Shown: in pieces, positions 8,638-19,153 of the stretch
Layout of the letters: each line of letters opens with the position of its first letter
How positions within the stretch are numbered: position 1 is the stretch's first letter
NCBI RefSeq assembly: GCF_002086125.1
Contig: NZ_MVHG01000030.1
Coordinates: forward strand, 1 to 52,657
DNA length: 52,657 nucleotides
Direction of reading: 5' to 3'
Origin: Mycobacterium arosiense ATCC BAA-1401 = DSM 45069
Lineage (GTDB): Bacteria; Actinomycetota; Actinomycetes; Mycobacteriales; Mycobacteriaceae
Translations under genes and position numbers: made by a program
Notes under the pieces: model-generated
Database searches by the model: none
The model's input: only the letters and a program-made list of their open reading frames with translations
What the model was told of the DNA's origin: nothing

Positions 8638-9775
8638 GGCGCTTGCCCGTGCACCGTGGCCTCTGCCCGAACCGACCCTGGCGTACTTCCCCAACGCCAG
8701 GTTCGCGACTTCGGTCAGAGACCTCGGTGCAGGGGCGTCTCGCACGATCCCCGGAGGTGTTGCGGTGGTTGACGAACCGCACGATTACGGGCATGTCCCC
8801 GTCCTGCTGGAACGCTGCGTCGAACTGCTCACGCCCGCGCTGACCCGCCACCAACCCGACGGGTCGGGGGCGACCCTGGTCGATGCCACGCTCGGTGCGG
8901 GCGGGCACGCGGAACGGTTCCTCGCCGACCTGCCGGGCCTGCGGCTGATCGGATTCGACCGCGATCCCACCGCGCTCGACATCGCCCGGGCGCGGTTGGC
9001 GCGCTTCGCCGACCGGGTCACGTTGGTGCACACCCGCTACGACGATATCGCCGTTGCGCTCGACGAATCCGGTTATAGCTCAATCGAATCGGTGGACGGA
9101 ATGCTGTTCGACCTCGGGGTGTCGTCCATGCAGCTCGATCGCGCCGAGCGCGGCTTCGCCTATGCCCAGGACGCGCCGCTGGACATGCGGATGGATCCCT
9201 CGTCGCCGCAGACCGCGGCCGACATCGTCAACACCTACGACGAGGCCGAGCTGGCAAGAATCTTGCACCGCTACGGCGAGGAGCGGTTCGCGCGTCGCAT
9301 CGCCGCGCACATCGTGCGCCGCCGTGCCCGCGAACCTTTCCGATCGACCGCGGACCTGGTGGCCCTGCTCTACGAAGCGATCCCGGCCGCGGCCCGGCGC
9401 ACCGGCGGGCACCCGGCCAAGCGCACCTTTCAGGCGCTGCGGGTCGCGGTCAACGACGAGCTGGACACGCTGCGCAATGCCCTGCCCGCCGCCCTGGACG
9501 CCTTGGCCGTCGGCGGGCGCATCGTGGTGATGGCTTACCAGTCGCTGGAGGACCGAATCGTCAAGCGGCTCTTCGCCCAGGCGGTCGCGTCGCGCAGCCC
9601 GGTGGACCTGCCCGTTGAACTTCCCGGCCACGAGCCGCGATTCCGTTCCCTGACACACGGTGCCGATCGGGCTGACGCCACCGAGATCGAACGCAATCCA
9701 CGCAGTGCCGCAGTGCGATTGCGGGCGCTGCAACGAATGCAGTCACAGCAGACCGGCGGGAGAGGCGAGGCATGA
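8612..9775 (+). CDS. rsmH: 16S rRNA (cytosine(1402)-N(4))-methyltransferase RsmH
   Basis: S-adenosylmethionine-dependent methyltransferase that modifies C1402 in the ribosomal P site. Core motifs: [13 protein letters not shown], the SAM loop [48 protein letters not shown] and the C-terminal [17 protein letters not shown]. Start choice is open. ATG 8612 gives 387 aa with an N-terminal stretch ([18 protein letters not shown]) that resembles the annotated M. tuberculosis protein as I recall it. GTG 8765 has an excellent GGAGGT 6 nt upstream and would give a 336-aa protein close to the usual bacterial length. It overlaps the next gene by ATGA. Confidence 0.93.
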   Translation: MKHSATSSEALARAPWPLPEPTLAYFPNARFATSVRDLGAGASRTIPGGVAVVDEPHDYGHVPVLLERCVELLTPALTRHQPDGSGATLVDATLGAGGHAERFLADLPGLRLIGFDRDPTALDIARARLARFADRVTLVHTRYDDIAVALDESGYSSIESVDGMLFDLGVSSMQLDRAERGFAYAQDAPLDMRMDPSSPQTAADIVNTYDEAELARILHRYGEERFARRIAAHIVRRRAREPFRSTADLVALLYEAIPAAARRTGGHPAKRTFQALRVAVNDELDTLRNALPAALDALAVGGRIVVMAYQSLEDRIVKRLFAQAVASRSPVDLPVELPGHEPRFRSLTHGADRADATEIERNPRSAAVRLRALQRMQSQQTGGRGEA

Positions 9776-11022
9776 GAGCAGAGCGCGAGACGTCGAAGCG
9801 GCGCGGCGGCAGCGACCGCCGGGGTGGGCGCGACGGCGCTGCCCGGCGGACCCGCCGTCCCGCGGCCGAAGCCGGATCGGCGCGGCGCACCCGAAGCGGC
9901 CGGACCTCGGCGCCGGCCCGCGAGGTCCGCGCGCCCAAGTCGGCACCGCAGACCAGCCCTGTCGCCCGGCCGGTACCACGGCCGGCCCGGCCCAAGAGCA
10001 CCAGCCAGGCCAAGGCTCGTGCCAAGGCGCGTAAAGCCAAGGCGCCAAAGGTTATTCGCCCCCGCCTCACCGAGCGGCTGGCCGTCCGGCTGGCGTCGAT
10101 CGACCTGCGGCCGCGGACCCTGGCCAGCAAGGTTCCCTTCGTGGTGCTGATCATCGGCGCGCTGGGCATCGGGTTGGGGCTCACGCTGTGGCTGTCCACC
10201 GACTCCGCAGAGCGCTCGTACAAGTTGAGCCACGCCCGGGAGCGCACCCGGCTGCTGCAGCAGCAGAAGGAGGCGCTGGAGCGCGACGTGCGCGAGGCGG
10301 AGTCCGCCCCGGCGCTGGCGGAGGCGGCCCGCAAGCAAGGCATGATCCCCAGCCGGGACACCGCGCACCTGGTGCAGGATCCGTCCGGGAACTGGGTGGT
10401 GGTGGGCACGCCCAAGCCGGCCGACGGCGTTCCGCCGCCCCCGCTGAACACCAAGCTGCCCGACGAAATGCCGCAGCCCCCGAAGCCGCCGGCCGCTCCT
10501 CCCGAGGTCTCGATCCGGATGGAACCGGCCCCCGGCGGCCCCGTCCCGGCCAGGTCCGGGCCCGAAGCGCTGCTGCGCACCCCCGACGGCGCGTCGACGG
10601 TGGGCGGTCAGCACCTGGCCCCGGCGGTGCCCCCGGTGCCCGGCGCGCCTGCCGCGCCCGGTGTGCCGGTCCCGGGTACGCTGCCCGGCATGCCAGGCGG
10701 ACCGGCGACGGGTGCATTGCCCGGCATGCCCGCGGGCCCGGCCACCGGACGCGCACCGGGCGTGCCGCCGACCATGCCGACGCCGGGGCTGCCCATGCCG
10801 GCCGGGCCGGCGACCGCTCCAGCACCCCCCGAGGTGTCGATTCCCTTGGGCGGGTTGCCGATTCCGCCTCCTGGCCAGATGCCCGCTCCGTTGCCCGCCG
10901 AGATTCCGGTCCCGATGCAGTTGGGGCGCCCGGCGGCGCCGGTTGAACCGGTGGTCCCCGCCGCCCCGGCCAACAGCCTGCCCGGGCCCGCGGCCGCCGC
11001 GGCGCCAGGTGTCCCCAGGTGA
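9772..11022 (+). CDS. FtsL-like division protein with Pro-rich tail (Rv2164c type)
   Basis: Bitopic membrane protein in the ftsL position between rsmH and pbpB. Residues 1-115 are Arg/Lys/Ala-rich and cytoplasmic. One membrane helix follows ([20 protein letters not shown]), then a short coiled coil with leucine spacing ([20 protein letters not shown]), as in FtsL/DivIC proteins. From about residue 215 it is a Pro/Gly/Ala-rich tail of some 200 residues with degenerate repeats such as [11 protein letters not shown] and [11 protein letters not shown], far longer than classical FtsL. The start overlaps rsmH (ATGA) and the end overlaps pbpB (GTGA). By family it should bridge FtsQ and the septal synthase; the tail's role is unknown. 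Confidence 0.8.
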   Translation: MRAERETSKRRGGSDRRGGRDGAARRTRRPAAEAGSARRTRSGRTSAPAREVRAPKSAPQTSPVARPVPRPARPKSTSQAKARAKARKAKAPKVIRPRLTERLAVRLASIDLRPRTLASKVPFVVLIIGALGIGLGLTLWLSTDSAERSYKLSHARERTRLLQQQKEALERDVREAESAPALAEAARKQGMIPSRDTAHLVQDPSGNWVVVGTPKPADGVPPPPLNTKLPDEMPQPPKPPAAPPEVSIRMEPAPGGPVPARSGPEALLRTPDGASTVGGQHLAPAVPPVPGAPAAPGVPVPGTLPGMPGGPATGALPGMPAGPATGRAPGVPPTMPTPGLPMPAGPATAPAPPEVSIPLGGLPIPPPGQMPAPLPAEIPVPMQLGRPAAPVEPVVPAAPANSLPGPAAAAAPGVPR

Positions 11023-13094
11023 GCCGCGGTGAATCCCCGCGGGCCCGCCGGTCGCAGTCGGCGCGCCGGACGCGTGGTCCCCGTAAGGATCTGGCGGGCA
11101 AGGGCGTCCGGCAACCCAAGCGCCGCCTGAAACGGCAGCAGGCCGACGTCGGCCGCGACGTTCGGCAGTCGAAGCGATTCCGCAAAGCCAAGCAGGCCAA
11201 GGGCGCCGGGGTTGCCCAGCGGTCGGAGACGGTGGCGTTCGGGCACTCGGCGCGGGAGCGCCGCACCCGTCAAATCGTGCAATTGACCAGCCGCGGCGGG
11301 TCCTTCGTCTTCCGGCATCGGGCGGGCAACGTGGTCATCCTGGTGCTGATGCTGGTGGCCGCCGCCCAGCTGTTCGCCTTGCAGGTGACCAACGCCCCGT
11401 CGCTGCGGGCCCAGGCCGCCGGCCAGCTCAAGGTCACCGATGTGGAAAAGGCGGTGCGCGGCAGCATCATCGACCGTCGCAAAGACCAGCTCGCCTTCAC
11501 CATCGAGTCGCGCGCGCTGACGTTTCAGCCGAAACGGATTCGCAAGCAACTCGAGGAAGCCAGAGCCAAGAACTCGACGGCCTCCGATCCGCAGCAGCGA
11601 TTGCGCGACATCGCCAAGGAGGTTTCCAGCCGCCTGGGCAACAAGCCGGACGCGGCGACCGTCCTGAAGAAGCTGCAAACCGACGACAATTTCGTCTACC
11701 TGGCGCGCGCCGTCGATCCCGCTGTCGCCAGCGCGATCTCGGACAAGTACCCCGAGGTCGGTTCCGAACGACAGGATCTGCGCCAGTATCCGGGTGGATC
11801 GCTGGCGGCCAACATCGTCGGGGGCATCGACTGGGACGGGCACGGCCTGCTGGGGCTGGAGGAGGCCATGGATTCGGTGCTGTCGGGGACCGACGGTGCG
11901 GTCACCTATGACCGCGGATCCGACGGCGTGGTCATCCCGGGCAGCTACCGCAACCGGCATCGCGCGGTCAACGGCTCGATGGTCCAGCTGACCCTCGACG
12001 ACGACATTCAGTTCTACGTGCAGCAGCAGGTTCAGCAGGCCAAGAATGTCTCTGGCGCGCACAATGTTTCGGCCGTCGTGCTGGACGCCAAGACCGGCGA
12101 AGTGCTGGCGATGGCCAACGACAACACGTTCGACCCCTCGCAGGACATCGGGCGGCAGGCCGACAAACAGCTGGGCAACCTGGCGGTGTCCTCGCCGTTC
12201 GAGCCCGGCTCGGTGAACAAGGTGATCACGGCGTCGTCGGTCATCGAGTACGGCCTGTCCAATCCCGATGAGGTTCTGCAGGTCCCCGGCACGATCCAGA
12301 TGGGCGGGGTGTCCATCCACGACGCGTGGGATCACGGCGTGATGCCCTACACCACCACCGGTGTGTTCGGAAAGTCTTCCAACGTCGGCACTTTGATGCT
12401 CGCGCAGCGGGTCGGTCCGGAGCGTTTCTACGACATGGTCCGCAAATTCGGTCTGGGCCAACGCACCAACGTGGGCCTACCGGGCGAGAGCGCCGGGCTG
12501 GTGCCGCCGATCGACCAATGGTCGGGCAGCACCTTCTCGAACCTTCCCATCGGCCAAGGCCTTTCGATGACGCTGCTGCAGATGACCGGCATGTATCAGG
12601 CGATCGCCAACGACGGGCTGCGGATACCGCCGCGAATCGTCAAGGCCACCATCGCCCCGGACGGCACGCGCACCGAGGAGCCGCGGCCGGATGGCGTGCG
12701 GGTGGTCTCGCCGCAGACGGCGCAGACCGTGCGCAACATGCTGCGCGCCGTCGTGCAAAAGGACCCGATGGGCTATCAGCAGGGCACCGGCGCCGCCGGC
12801 GCGGTGACGGGTTACCAGATGGCCGGCAAGACGGGAACCGCGCAGCAGATCAACCCGGCCTGCGGTTGCTACTTCGACAACGTCTACTGGATCACGTTCG
12901 CGGGGATGGCCACCGTCGACAACCCCCGGTACGTCATCGGCATCATGATGGACAACCCGGAGCGCAACGCCGACGGGACGCCGGGCCACTCGGCGGCCCC
13001 GCTGTTCCACAACATCGCCGGCTGGCTCATGCAGCGCGAGAACGTGCCGCTGTCGCCCGACCCCGGGCCGCCGCTGACGCTGCAGGCCACTTAG
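11019..13094 (+). CDS. pbpB: septal peptidoglycan transpeptidase PbpB (FtsI/PBP3)
   Basis: Class B penicillin-binding protein that cross-links septal peptidoglycan with FtsW. A basic cytoplasmic N-terminus of about 100 residues precedes one membrane helix (about 103-122). The dimerisation domain contains RGSIIDRRKDQLAF. The transpeptidase domain has the active-site SxxK as S398-VNK (FEPGSVNK), SxN as S453-S-N455, and KTG at K604 (GKTGTAQQ). At 691 aa it matches mycobacterial PbpB. The start is a GTG overlapping the previous stop. Confidence 0.96.
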   Translation: MSRGESPRARRSQSARRTRGPRKDLAGKGVRQPKRRLKRQQADVGRDVRQSKRFRKAKQAKGAGVAQRSETVAFGHSARERRTRQIVQLTSRGGSFVFRHRAGNVVILVLMLVAAAQLFALQVTNAPSLRAQAAGQLKVTDVEKAVRGSIIDRRKDQLAFTIESRALTFQPKRIRKQLEEARAKNSTASDPQQRLRDIAKEVSSRLGNKPDAATVLKKLQTDDNFVYLARAVDPAVASAISDKYPEVGSERQDLRQYPGGSLAANIVGGIDWDGHGLLGLEEAMDSVLSGTDGAVTYDRGSDGVVIPGSYRNRHRAVNGSMVQLTLDDDIQFYVQQQVQQAKNVSGAHNVSAVVLDAKTGEVLAMANDNTFDPSQDIGRQADKQLGNLAVSSPFEPGSVNKVITASSVIEYGLSNPDEVLQVPGTIQMGGVSIHDAWDHGVMPYTTTGVFGKSSNVGTLMLAQRVGPERFYDMVRKFGLGQRTNVGLPGESAGLVPPIDQWSGSTFSNLPIGQGLSMTLLQMTGMYQAIANDGLRIPPRIVKATIAPDGTRTEEPRPDGVRVVSPQTAQTVRNMLRAVVQKDPMGYQQGTGAAGAVTGYQMAGKTGTAQQINPACGCYFDNVYWITFAGMATVDNPRYVIGIMMDNPERNADGTPGHSAAPLFHNIAGWLMQRENVPLSPDPGPPLTLQAT

Positions 13095-13172
13095 CCCTAC
13101 CCCCGGGACCTCGCCGGGCCGAGCCAGACCTTGCCGTCGCCGCGCATAACCTCGTGGCCGGTTGCGGCTAGG

Positions 13173-13196
13173 TAGGGTGTCATGGCCGATCATGAC
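13173..13196 (+). promoter_or_regulatory. candidate murE promoter -10 and palindrome
   Basis: TAGGGT (13173-13178) fits a -10, and GTCATG-GCCGAT-CATGAC (13179-13196) is a perfect 6+6 inverted repeat placed where transcription would begin. There is no clear -35. It would allow an internal start in the dcw cluster upstream of murE. Confidence 0.3.
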
Positions 13197-13215
13197 GAAC
13201 GGGAGGTGGTGAGCA

Positions 13216-14766
13216 GTGTCGGTGCCCGCCGGGTTGCGTCCGGACGCCGTCGCGGGCGTTCCGTTGTCGGCCCTGGCGGCGCAGGTCGAAGCGGCGCCGG
13301 CCGACGGCGGCGTGAGCCTGCCCGACGTGACCATCACCGGCGTGACGCTGCGCGCGCAGGACGTGCTGCCCGGTGACCTGTTCGCCGCACTGCCCGGCCT
13401 GACGACGCATGGGGCCCGCTATGCCGTCGAGGCGATCGAACGCGGCGCGGTCGCGGTGCTCACCGACGCCGCCGGGGCCGCCGAGATGAGCGCGGCCGGC
13501 GCCCCGCCGGTGCCGACGCTGGTGCATCCCGACCCCCGCGGCGTGCTCGGCGGCCTGGCCGCCACGGTGTACGGGAACCCGTCGCAGCGGTTGGCCGTCG
13601 TCGGCATCACCGGCACCTCCGGCAAGACCACCACCACCTACCTGGTCGAATCCGGTCTGCGCGCCGCCGGCCGCACCTGCGGGCTGATCGGCACGATCGG
13701 CATTCGCATCGACGGCGCCGACATTCCCAGCGCGCTGACCACCCCGGAGGCGCCCGCACTGCAGGCGATGCTGGCGGCCATGGCCGAACAAGGCGTCGAC
13801 ACCGTCGTCATGGAGGTCTCCAGCCACGCGCTCGCGCTGGGCCGGGTGGACGGAACCGGCTTCGCGGTGGGCGGTTTCACCAACCTGTCCCGCGATCACC
13901 TCGACTTCCACCCGACCATGGCGCATTACTTCGGCACCAAGGCAATGCTTTTCGACCCGAACTCGCCGCTGCGGGCGCGCCGCGTGGTGGTGTGCGTCGA
14001 CGACGAGGCCGGGCGAGCCATGGCGGATCGAGCCGGCGACGCCGTCACCGTCAGCGCCGAGGGCCGGCCCGCGCATTGGCGCGCCGTCGACGTGGCCCCG
14101 CTGGGCGCCGGGGGGCAGCAGTTCACCGTCATCGACCCCACCGGCGCGCGGCACCGGGTCGGCGTCCCGTTGCCAGGCCACTACAACGTCGCCAATTGCC
14201 TTGTCGCGCTGGCCCTTTTGGACGCGGTCGGGGTGTCACCGGAGGGGGCGGCGCCGGGGCTGCGGCAGACCCGCGTGCCGGGACGCATGGAACAGGTCGA
14301 CGCGGGCCAGGACTTTCTGGCGCTGGTCGACTACGCCCACAAGCCGGGCGCCCTGCGCGCAGTGCTGAGCACGCTGATGCGCCCGGGTCGCCGGGTGGCG
14401 GTGGTCTTCGGCGCCGGTGGCGAGCGCGACCCGGGCAAACGGGCGCCGATGGGCGCGACGGCCGCCGAGCTGGCCGATCTCGTCGTCGTCACCGACGACA
14501 ATCCGCGCGGTGAAGACCCGTCGGCGATTCGCCGGGAGATCCTGGCCGGGGTGAACGAAAGCGGTTGCGCGACAGAGGTTGTCGAGATCGCCGACCGGCG
14601 CGCGGCGATCCGGCACGCGGTCGCCTGGGCGAGGCCCGGCGACGTGGTGCTGATCGCCGGCAAGGGCCACGAAACCGGTCAGCGCACCGGCGGGCACACC
14701 CGCCCGTTCGACGACCGGGTGGAGCTGGCCCAGGCGCTGCGCGACCTCGACGGGGCGCAGCGATGA
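13216..14766 (+). CDS. murE: UDP-MurNAc-tripeptide synthetase MurE (meso-DAP adding)
   Basis: Cytoplasmic Mur ligase that adds meso-diaminopimelate to UDP-MurNAc-L-Ala-D-Glu. ATP loop [12 protein letters not shown] near residue 131, ligase centre [12 protein letters not shown] and [10 protein letters not shown], and the DNPR motif (about 428-431) that marks meso-DAP rather than lysine specificity. At 516 aa it is slightly shorter than the M. tuberculosis protein. GTG 13216 lies 8 nt after GGGAGGTGG. As I recall, M. tuberculosis has several extra genes, including a PE_PGRS gene, between pbpB and murE; here only 121 bp separate them. Confidence 0.96.
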   Translation: MSVPAGLRPDAVAGVPLSALAAQVEAAPADGGVSLPDVTITGVTLRAQDVLPGDLFAALPGLTTHGARYAVEAIERGAVAVLTDAAGAAEMSAAGAPPVPTLVHPDPRGVLGGLAATVYGNPSQRLAVVGITGTSGKTTTTYLVESGLRAAGRTCGLIGTIGIRIDGADIPSALTTPEAPALQAMLAAMAEQGVDTVVMEVSSHALALGRVDGTGFAVGGFTNLSRDHLDFHPTMAHYFGTKAMLFDPNSPLRARRVVVCVDDEAGRAMADRAGDAVTVSAEGRPAHWRAVDVAPLGAGGQQFTVIDPTGARHRVGVPLPGHYNVANCLVALALLDAVGVSPEGAAPGLRQTRVPGRMEQVDAGQDFLALVDYAHKPGALRAVLSTLMRPGRRVAVVFGAGGERDPGKRAPMGATAAELADLVVVTDDNPRGEDPSAIRREILAGVNESGCATEVVEIADRRAAIRHAVAWARPGDVVLIAGKGHETGQRTGGHTRPFDDRVELAQALRDLDGAQR

Positions 14767-16604
14767 TCGACCTGACCGTCGCGCAGATCGCCGACATCGT
14801 CGGGGGCGCCCTGTCCGACATCTCGGCCCAGGACGCCGCGCACCGCCACGTCACCGGGACGGTCGAGTTCGATTCGCGCGCCGTCGGTCCCGGCGGGCTG
14901 TTCCTAGCGCTGCCGGGCGCCCGGACCGACGGACACGACCATGCCTCCGCCGCGATCGCCGCTGGTGCCGTCGCCGTCCTGGCGGCGCGACCGGTCGGGG
15001 TTCCGGCCATCGTGGTGCCCCCGCAACCACCGCCGGGGCAACACGGGCTGGCCGGGGTGCTCGAGCACGACGCCGACGGATCCGGCGCGGCGGTCCTGGC
15101 CGCGCTCGCCAGGCTGGCCCGGGCGGTGGCCGCCGAACTGGTCGCCGGCGGGCTGAGGATCGTCGGCATCACCGGATCGTCGGGAAAGACCTCGACCAAG
15201 GACCTGGTGGCCGCGGTGCTGGCGCCGCTGGGTCAGGTGGTGGCCCCGCCCGGTTCGTTCAACAACGAGCTCGGTCACCCCTGGACGGTGTTGCGCGCGA
15301 CCGCCGACACCGACTACCTGGTTCTCGAGATGTCGGCCCGCCATCCCGGCAACATCGCCGCGCTGGCCGACATCGCCACACCATCGATCGGGGTGGTGCT
15401 CAACGTGGGCACCGCTCACCTGGGCGAGTTCGGCTCGCGCGAAGCCATCGCCCAAACGAAATCCGAACTGCCGCAATCCGTTCCAGCTTCGGGTGTGGTG
15501 ATCCTCAATGCCGACGATCCGGCGGTGGCGGCCATGGCCGACGTGACCGCGGCCAGGGTCGTCCGGGTCAGCCGCACCGAGCGAACCAACGCGGGCCCCA
15601 GCGACCTGTGGGCCGGGCCGGTGTCGCTCGACGAGCTCGCCAGACCGCGGTTCACGCTGCACCGGCGCGACGCCTCCGGGGTGAAGCGGGTGCAGGTACA
15701 GCTCGGCGTCTACGGCGATCACCAGGTCGGCAACGCGCTGTGCGCCGCCGCGGTCGCCCTGGAATGCGGCGCCGACCTCGACCACATCGCGGCCGCGTTC
15801 GCCGGGGCGGGCCCGGTGTCGCGGCACCGGATGCAGGTCACCACCCGCCCCGACGGGGTTACCGTGATCGACGATGCCTACAACGCCAACCCCGATTCGA
15901 TGCGGGCCGGGTTGCAGGCGCTGGCCTGGATCGCCCACGGCGGAGGCGAGGGCGGCAGCCCCGCCGAAAAGCGCCGGAGCTGGGCGGTGCTCGGCGAGAT
16001 GGCCGAGCTCGGTGAGGACGCCGTCCTCGAGCACGATCGCATCGGCCGGCTGGCCGTGCGCTTAGATGTGTCTCGACTCGTTGTCGTGGGAAGTGGGAGG
16101 TCGATGAGCGCCATGCACCACGGAGCGGTCATGGAGGGTGCCTGGGGCGCCGCCGAAAAGGGGGCCGTCAACGTCGCCGACAGCCACGCCGCCCTGGAAT
16201 TGCTGCGGGCAGAGGTGCAACCCGGCGACGTCGTGCTGGTCAAGGCATCCAACGCGGCTGGCCTGGGCGCGCTGGCCGACGCCCTGGCCCGTGACGATCG
16301 CGAGGGCGGCGAAGCCGGGCGAAGCGGGTCGTCACCGTCGGGCGCCGACGATCGCGAGGGCGGCGAAGCCGGGCGAAGCGGGTCGTCACCGTCGGGCGCC
16401 GACGATCGCGAGGGCGGCGAAGCCGGGCGAAGCGGGTCGTCACCGTCGGGCGCCGACGATCGCGAGGGCGGCGAAGCCGGGCGAAGCGGGTCGTCACCGT
16501 CGGGCGCCGACGATCGCGAGGGCGGCGAAGCCGGGCGAAGCGGGTCGTCACCGTCGGGCGCCGACGATCGCGAGGGCGGCGACGACCGCGGGGCGCGCGC
16601 ATGA
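14763..16604 (+). CDS. murF: UDP-MurNAc-tripeptide--D-Ala-D-Ala ligase MurF with repeat tail
   Basis: Cytoplasmic Mur ligase completing the UDP-MurNAc-pentapeptide. ATP loop [12 protein letters not shown] near residue 135; further Mur motifs are [25 protein letters not shown] and [13 protein letters not shown]. The normal ligase ends near residue 510 (ALADALARD), the length I recall for M. tuberculosis MurF. Here the frame continues through five exact 18-residue repeats ([18 protein letters not shown]) and a partial sixth, giving 613 aa. The tail is hydrophilic, low in complexity and surely disordered. Starts with an ATGA overlap with murE and ends with an ATGA overlap with mraY, so the array sits inside a translationally coupled junction. 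Confidence 0.95.
   Translation: MIDLTVAQIADIVGGALSDISAQDAAHRHVTGTVEFDSRAVGPGGLFLALPGARTDGHDHASAAIAAGAVAVLAARPVGVPAIVVPPQPPPGQHGLAGVLEHDADGSGAAVLAALARLARAVAAELVAGGLRIVGITGSSGKTSTKDLVAAVLAPLGQVVAPPGSFNNELGHPWTVLRATADTDYLVLEMSARHPGNIAALADIATPSIGVVLNVGTAHLGEFGSREAIAQTKSELPQSVPASGVVILNADDPAVAAMADVTAARVVRVSRTERTNAGPSDLWAGPVSLDELARPRFTLHRRDASGVKRVQVQLGVYGDHQVGNALCAAAVALECGADLDHIAAAFAGAGPVSRHRMQVTTRPDGVTVIDDAYNANPDSMRAGLQALAWIAHGGGEGGSPAEKRRSWAVLGEMAELGEDAVLEHDRIGRLAVRLDVSRLVVVGSGRSMSAMHHGAVMEGAWGAAEKGAVNVADSHAALELLRAEVQPGDVVLVKASNAAGLGALADALARDDREGGEAGRSGSSPSGADDREGGEAGRSGSSPSGADDREGGEAGRSGSSPSGADDREGGEAGRSGSSPSGADDREGGEAGRSGSSPSGADDREGGDDRGARA
16293..16582 (+). repeat. in-frame 54-bp tandem repeat (MIRU/VNTR type) at the murF 3' end
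   Basis: Five copies of a 54-bp unit start at 16293, 16347, 16401, 16455 and 16509, with a 20-base partial copy at 16563-16582. Copies look identical. Each begins GACGATCGCGAGGGCGGCG and ends near GTCACCGTCGGGCGCC. The unit is related to the 56-bp array at 40135-40264 (shared GCGGGTCGTC, GATCGC and GCCGGGCG blocks), that is, to the MIRU family. Confidence 0.95.
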
Positions 16605-17680
16605 GGCAGATCCTGATCGCCGTCGCGGTCGCGCTGACGATATCGATCCTGTTGACCCCGGCCCTGATCCGGTTGTTCACCCGGCAGGGCTTCGGCCACC
16701 ACACCCGTGAGGACGGCCCGCCGACCCACCACGCCAAGCGGGGCACGCCGTCGATGGGCGGCGTGGCCATCCTGGCCGGCATCTGGGCGGGCTACCTGGG
16801 CACTCACCTGGCCGGGCTGGCCTTCGACGGCGAGGGCATCACCGTGTCGGGCCTGCTGGTGCTGGGCCTGGCCACCGTGCTCGGCATCGTCGGATTCCTC
16901 GACGACCTGATCAAGATCCGTAGGTCGCGCAACCTGGGCCTGAACAAGACGGCCAAGACGATCGGGCAGGTCGCCGCCGCGGTGCTGTTCGGGGTGCTGG
17001 CGCTGCGGTTCCGCAACAACCATGGCCTGACACCGGCCAGCGCGGATCTGTCCTACGTGCGCGAGATCGCCACCGTCACACTGGCGCCGGGGCTCTTCGT
17101 GTTGTTCTGCGTGATCGTCGTCAGCGCGTGGTCCAACGCGGCGAACTTCACCGACGGCCTGGACGGGTTGGCCGCCGGGAGCATGGCGATGGTCACCGCC
17201 GCATACGTGCTGATCACCTTTTGGCAGTACCGCAACGCCTGCGTCACCGCGCCAGGGCTGGGCTGCTACAACGTGCGCGATCCGCTGGACCTGGCGCTGG
17301 TCGCGGCCGCCACCGCGGGCGCCTGCATCGGGTTTCTGTGGTGGAACGCCGCGCCCGCCAAAATCTTCATGGGCGACACCGGATCGCTGGCCTTGGGCGG
17401 CATCATCGCGGGCATCTCGGTCACCAGCCGCACCGAGATCCTCGCCGTCGTGCTGGGTTCGCTGTTCGTCGCCGAGGTCAGCTCGGTGGTGTTGCAGATC
17501 TTGACGTTTCGGACCACCGGACGCCGGGTGTTCCGGATGGCGCCCTTTCATCACCATTTCGAATTGGCCGGCTGGGCCGAGACCACGGTCATCATCCGTT
17601 TCTGGCTGCTCACCGCGATCGCCTGCGGCCTGGGTGTGGCCCTTTTCTACGGTGAGTGGTTGGGCGCGATCGGTGCCTGA
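16601..17680 (+). CDS. mraY: phospho-MurNAc-pentapeptide transferase MraY
   Basis: Integral membrane enzyme moving phospho-MurNAc-pentapeptide to decaprenyl phosphate to give lipid I. About ten membrane segments. Catalytic-loop signatures are present: [22 protein letters not shown] with the Asp pair, [30 protein letters not shown] and [14 protein letters not shown] with the His cluster. At 359 aa it has the usual length. ATGA overlap with murF; TGATG junction with murD. Confidence 0.97.
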   Translation: MRQILIAVAVALTISILLTPALIRLFTRQGFGHHTREDGPPTHHAKRGTPSMGGVAILAGIWAGYLGTHLAGLAFDGEGITVSGLLVLGLATVLGIVGFLDDLIKIRRSRNLGLNKTAKTIGQVAAAVLFGVLALRFRNNHGLTPASADLSYVREIATVTLAPGLFVLFCVIVVSAWSNAANFTDGLDGLAAGSMAMVTAAYVLITFWQYRNACVTAPGLGCYNVRDPLDLALVAAATAGACIGFLWWNAAPAKIFMGDTGSLALGGIIAGISVTSRTEILAVVLGSLFVAEVSSVVLQILTFRTTGRRVFRMAPFHHHFELAGWAETTVIIRFWLLTAIACGLGVALFYGEWLGAIGA

Positions 17681-19146
17681 TGAGCGGCTCCGATCCAGCA
17701 TCAGACCCCGTACCGGGCGCGCCGGTGCTGGTCGCGGGCGGCGGGGTAACGGGTAAGGCCGCGCTGGCGGCGCTGAGGAGATTCGGCGCGGTGCCCACGC
17801 TGTGCGACGACGACCCCGCCACGCTGCGCGGCTATGCCGATGCCGGAGTGGCGACCGCGTCCACCGCGACGGCCGCCGAGCAGATATCCCGATTCGCGCT
17901 GGTGGTCGCCAGTCCCGGCTTTTCGCCGACGGCGCCGCTGTTGGTGGCCGCCGCGGCGGCCGGGGTGCCGATCTGGGGCGACGTGGAGCTGGCCTGGCGA
18001 CTCGACGCCGCTGGCCGGTACGGGCCGCCGCGGCGCTGGCTGGTGGTCACCGGGACGAACGGCAAGACGACCACGACCTCGATGCTGCACGCCATGCTGA
18101 CCGCCGGCGGCCGGCGCAGCCTGCTGTGTGGCAACATCGGCGACCCGGTTCTCGACGTCCTGGACCAACCCGCCGAATTGCTGGCCGTCGAGCTGTCCAG
18201 CTTCCAATTGCATTGGGCGCCTTCGCTCAAACCCGAGGCCGGTGCGGTGCTCAACATCGCCGAGGACCACCTCGACTGGCACGGCAGCATGGCCGCCTAC
18301 GCCGCCGCGAAGGCGCGGGTGCTCGACGGCCGGGTCGCGGTGGTGGGCCTGGACGACCGCCGGGCGGCGGCGCTGCTGGACACCGCCGCGGCGCCGGTGC
18401 GCGTCGGCTTCCGGCTGGGCGAACCGGCCGCGGGGGAGCTCGGCGTGCGCGACGGCCACCTGGTGGACCGCGCCTTCGCCGACGACCTGGTGCTGGCGCC
18501 GGTCGACTCCATCCCGGTGCCGGGGCCGGTCGGGGTGCTCGACGCACTGGCCGCCGCGGCGCTGGCGCGCAGCGTCGACGTGCCGGCCGAGGCGATCGCT
18601 ACCGCGATCGCCTCGTTCCGGGTCGGCAGGCACCGAGCCGAGGTGGTAGCCGTCGCCGGCGGAATCACCTACGTCGACGACTCCAAGGCCACCAACCCGC
18701 ACGCCGCCGAGGCTTCCGTGCTCGCTTATCCCCGGGTCGTGTGGATCGCCGGCGGCCTGCTCAAGGGCGCATCGGTCGACGCGGAGGTCGCCAGGATGGC
18801 GTCCCGGCTGGTCGGGGCCGTGCTGATCGGCCGGGATCGGCAACAGGTTGCGGAGGCGTTATCGCGACACGCGCCGGATGTCCCCGTCCTGCACGTTGTG
18901 ACAGGCGAGGATGCTGGTATGGATGCGACTGCTGTGATTTCTGGGGCAGATGTGACAGAAGTGAAACAATCCGGCGGCAATGTGGGTACGGCGGTCATGA
19001 ACGCGGCGGTCGCCGCGGCTCGGACCGTGGCGAAGCCTGGCGACACCGTCCTACTGGCTCCGGCGGGCGCATCGTTCGACCAATTCGTGGGTTACGCCGA
19101 CCGTGGCGACGCCTTCGCGGCCGCCGTGCGCGCGGCGCTCCGGTAG
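17680..19146 (+). CDS. murD: UDP-MurNAc-L-Ala--D-Glu ligase MurD
   Basis: Cytoplasmic Mur ligase adding D-glutamate to UDP-MurNAc-L-Ala. N-terminal nucleotide fold with [15 protein letters not shown] loop [14 protein letters not shown] near residue 125, [34 protein letters not shown] and the C-terminal [12 protein letters not shown]. The ATG at 17680 overlaps the mraY stop (TGATG); an upstream in-frame start at 17656 would lie within mraY and add unconserved residues. It is followed 7 bp later by ftsW. Confidence 0.95.
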   Translation: MSGSDPASDPVPGAPVLVAGGGVTGKAALAALRRFGAVPTLCDDDPATLRGYADAGVATASTATAAEQISRFALVVASPGFSPTAPLLVAAAAAGVPIWGDVELAWRLDAAGRYGPPRRWLVVTGTNGKTTTTSMLHAMLTAGGRRSLLCGNIGDPVLDVLDQPAELLAVELSSFQLHWAPSLKPEAGAVLNIAEDHLDWHGSMAAYAAAKARVLDGRVAVVGLDDRRAAALLDTAAAPVRVGFRLGEPAAGELGVRDGHLVDRAFADDLVLAPVDSIPVPGPVGVLDALAAAALARSVDVPAEAIATAIASFRVGRHRAEVVAVAGGITYVDDSKATNPHAAEASVLAYPRVVWIAGGLLKGASVDAEVARMASRLVGAVLIGRDRQQVAEALSRHAPDVPVLHVVTGEDAGMDATAVISGADVTEVKQSGGNVGTAVMNAAVAAARTVAKPGDTVLLAPAGASFDQFVGYADRGDAFAAAVRAALR

Positions 19147-19153
19147 GGCGGGC

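Noticed and set aside
10608..12461. 617-aa minus-strand open frame opposite the FtsL-like and pbpB genes
   Set aside because: Antisense shadow of two clear genes with no motif or ribosome site.
16293..16582. CRISPR array
   Set aside because: Units are directly adjacent with no unique spacers and are in frame in murF; a tandem repeat, not CRISPR.
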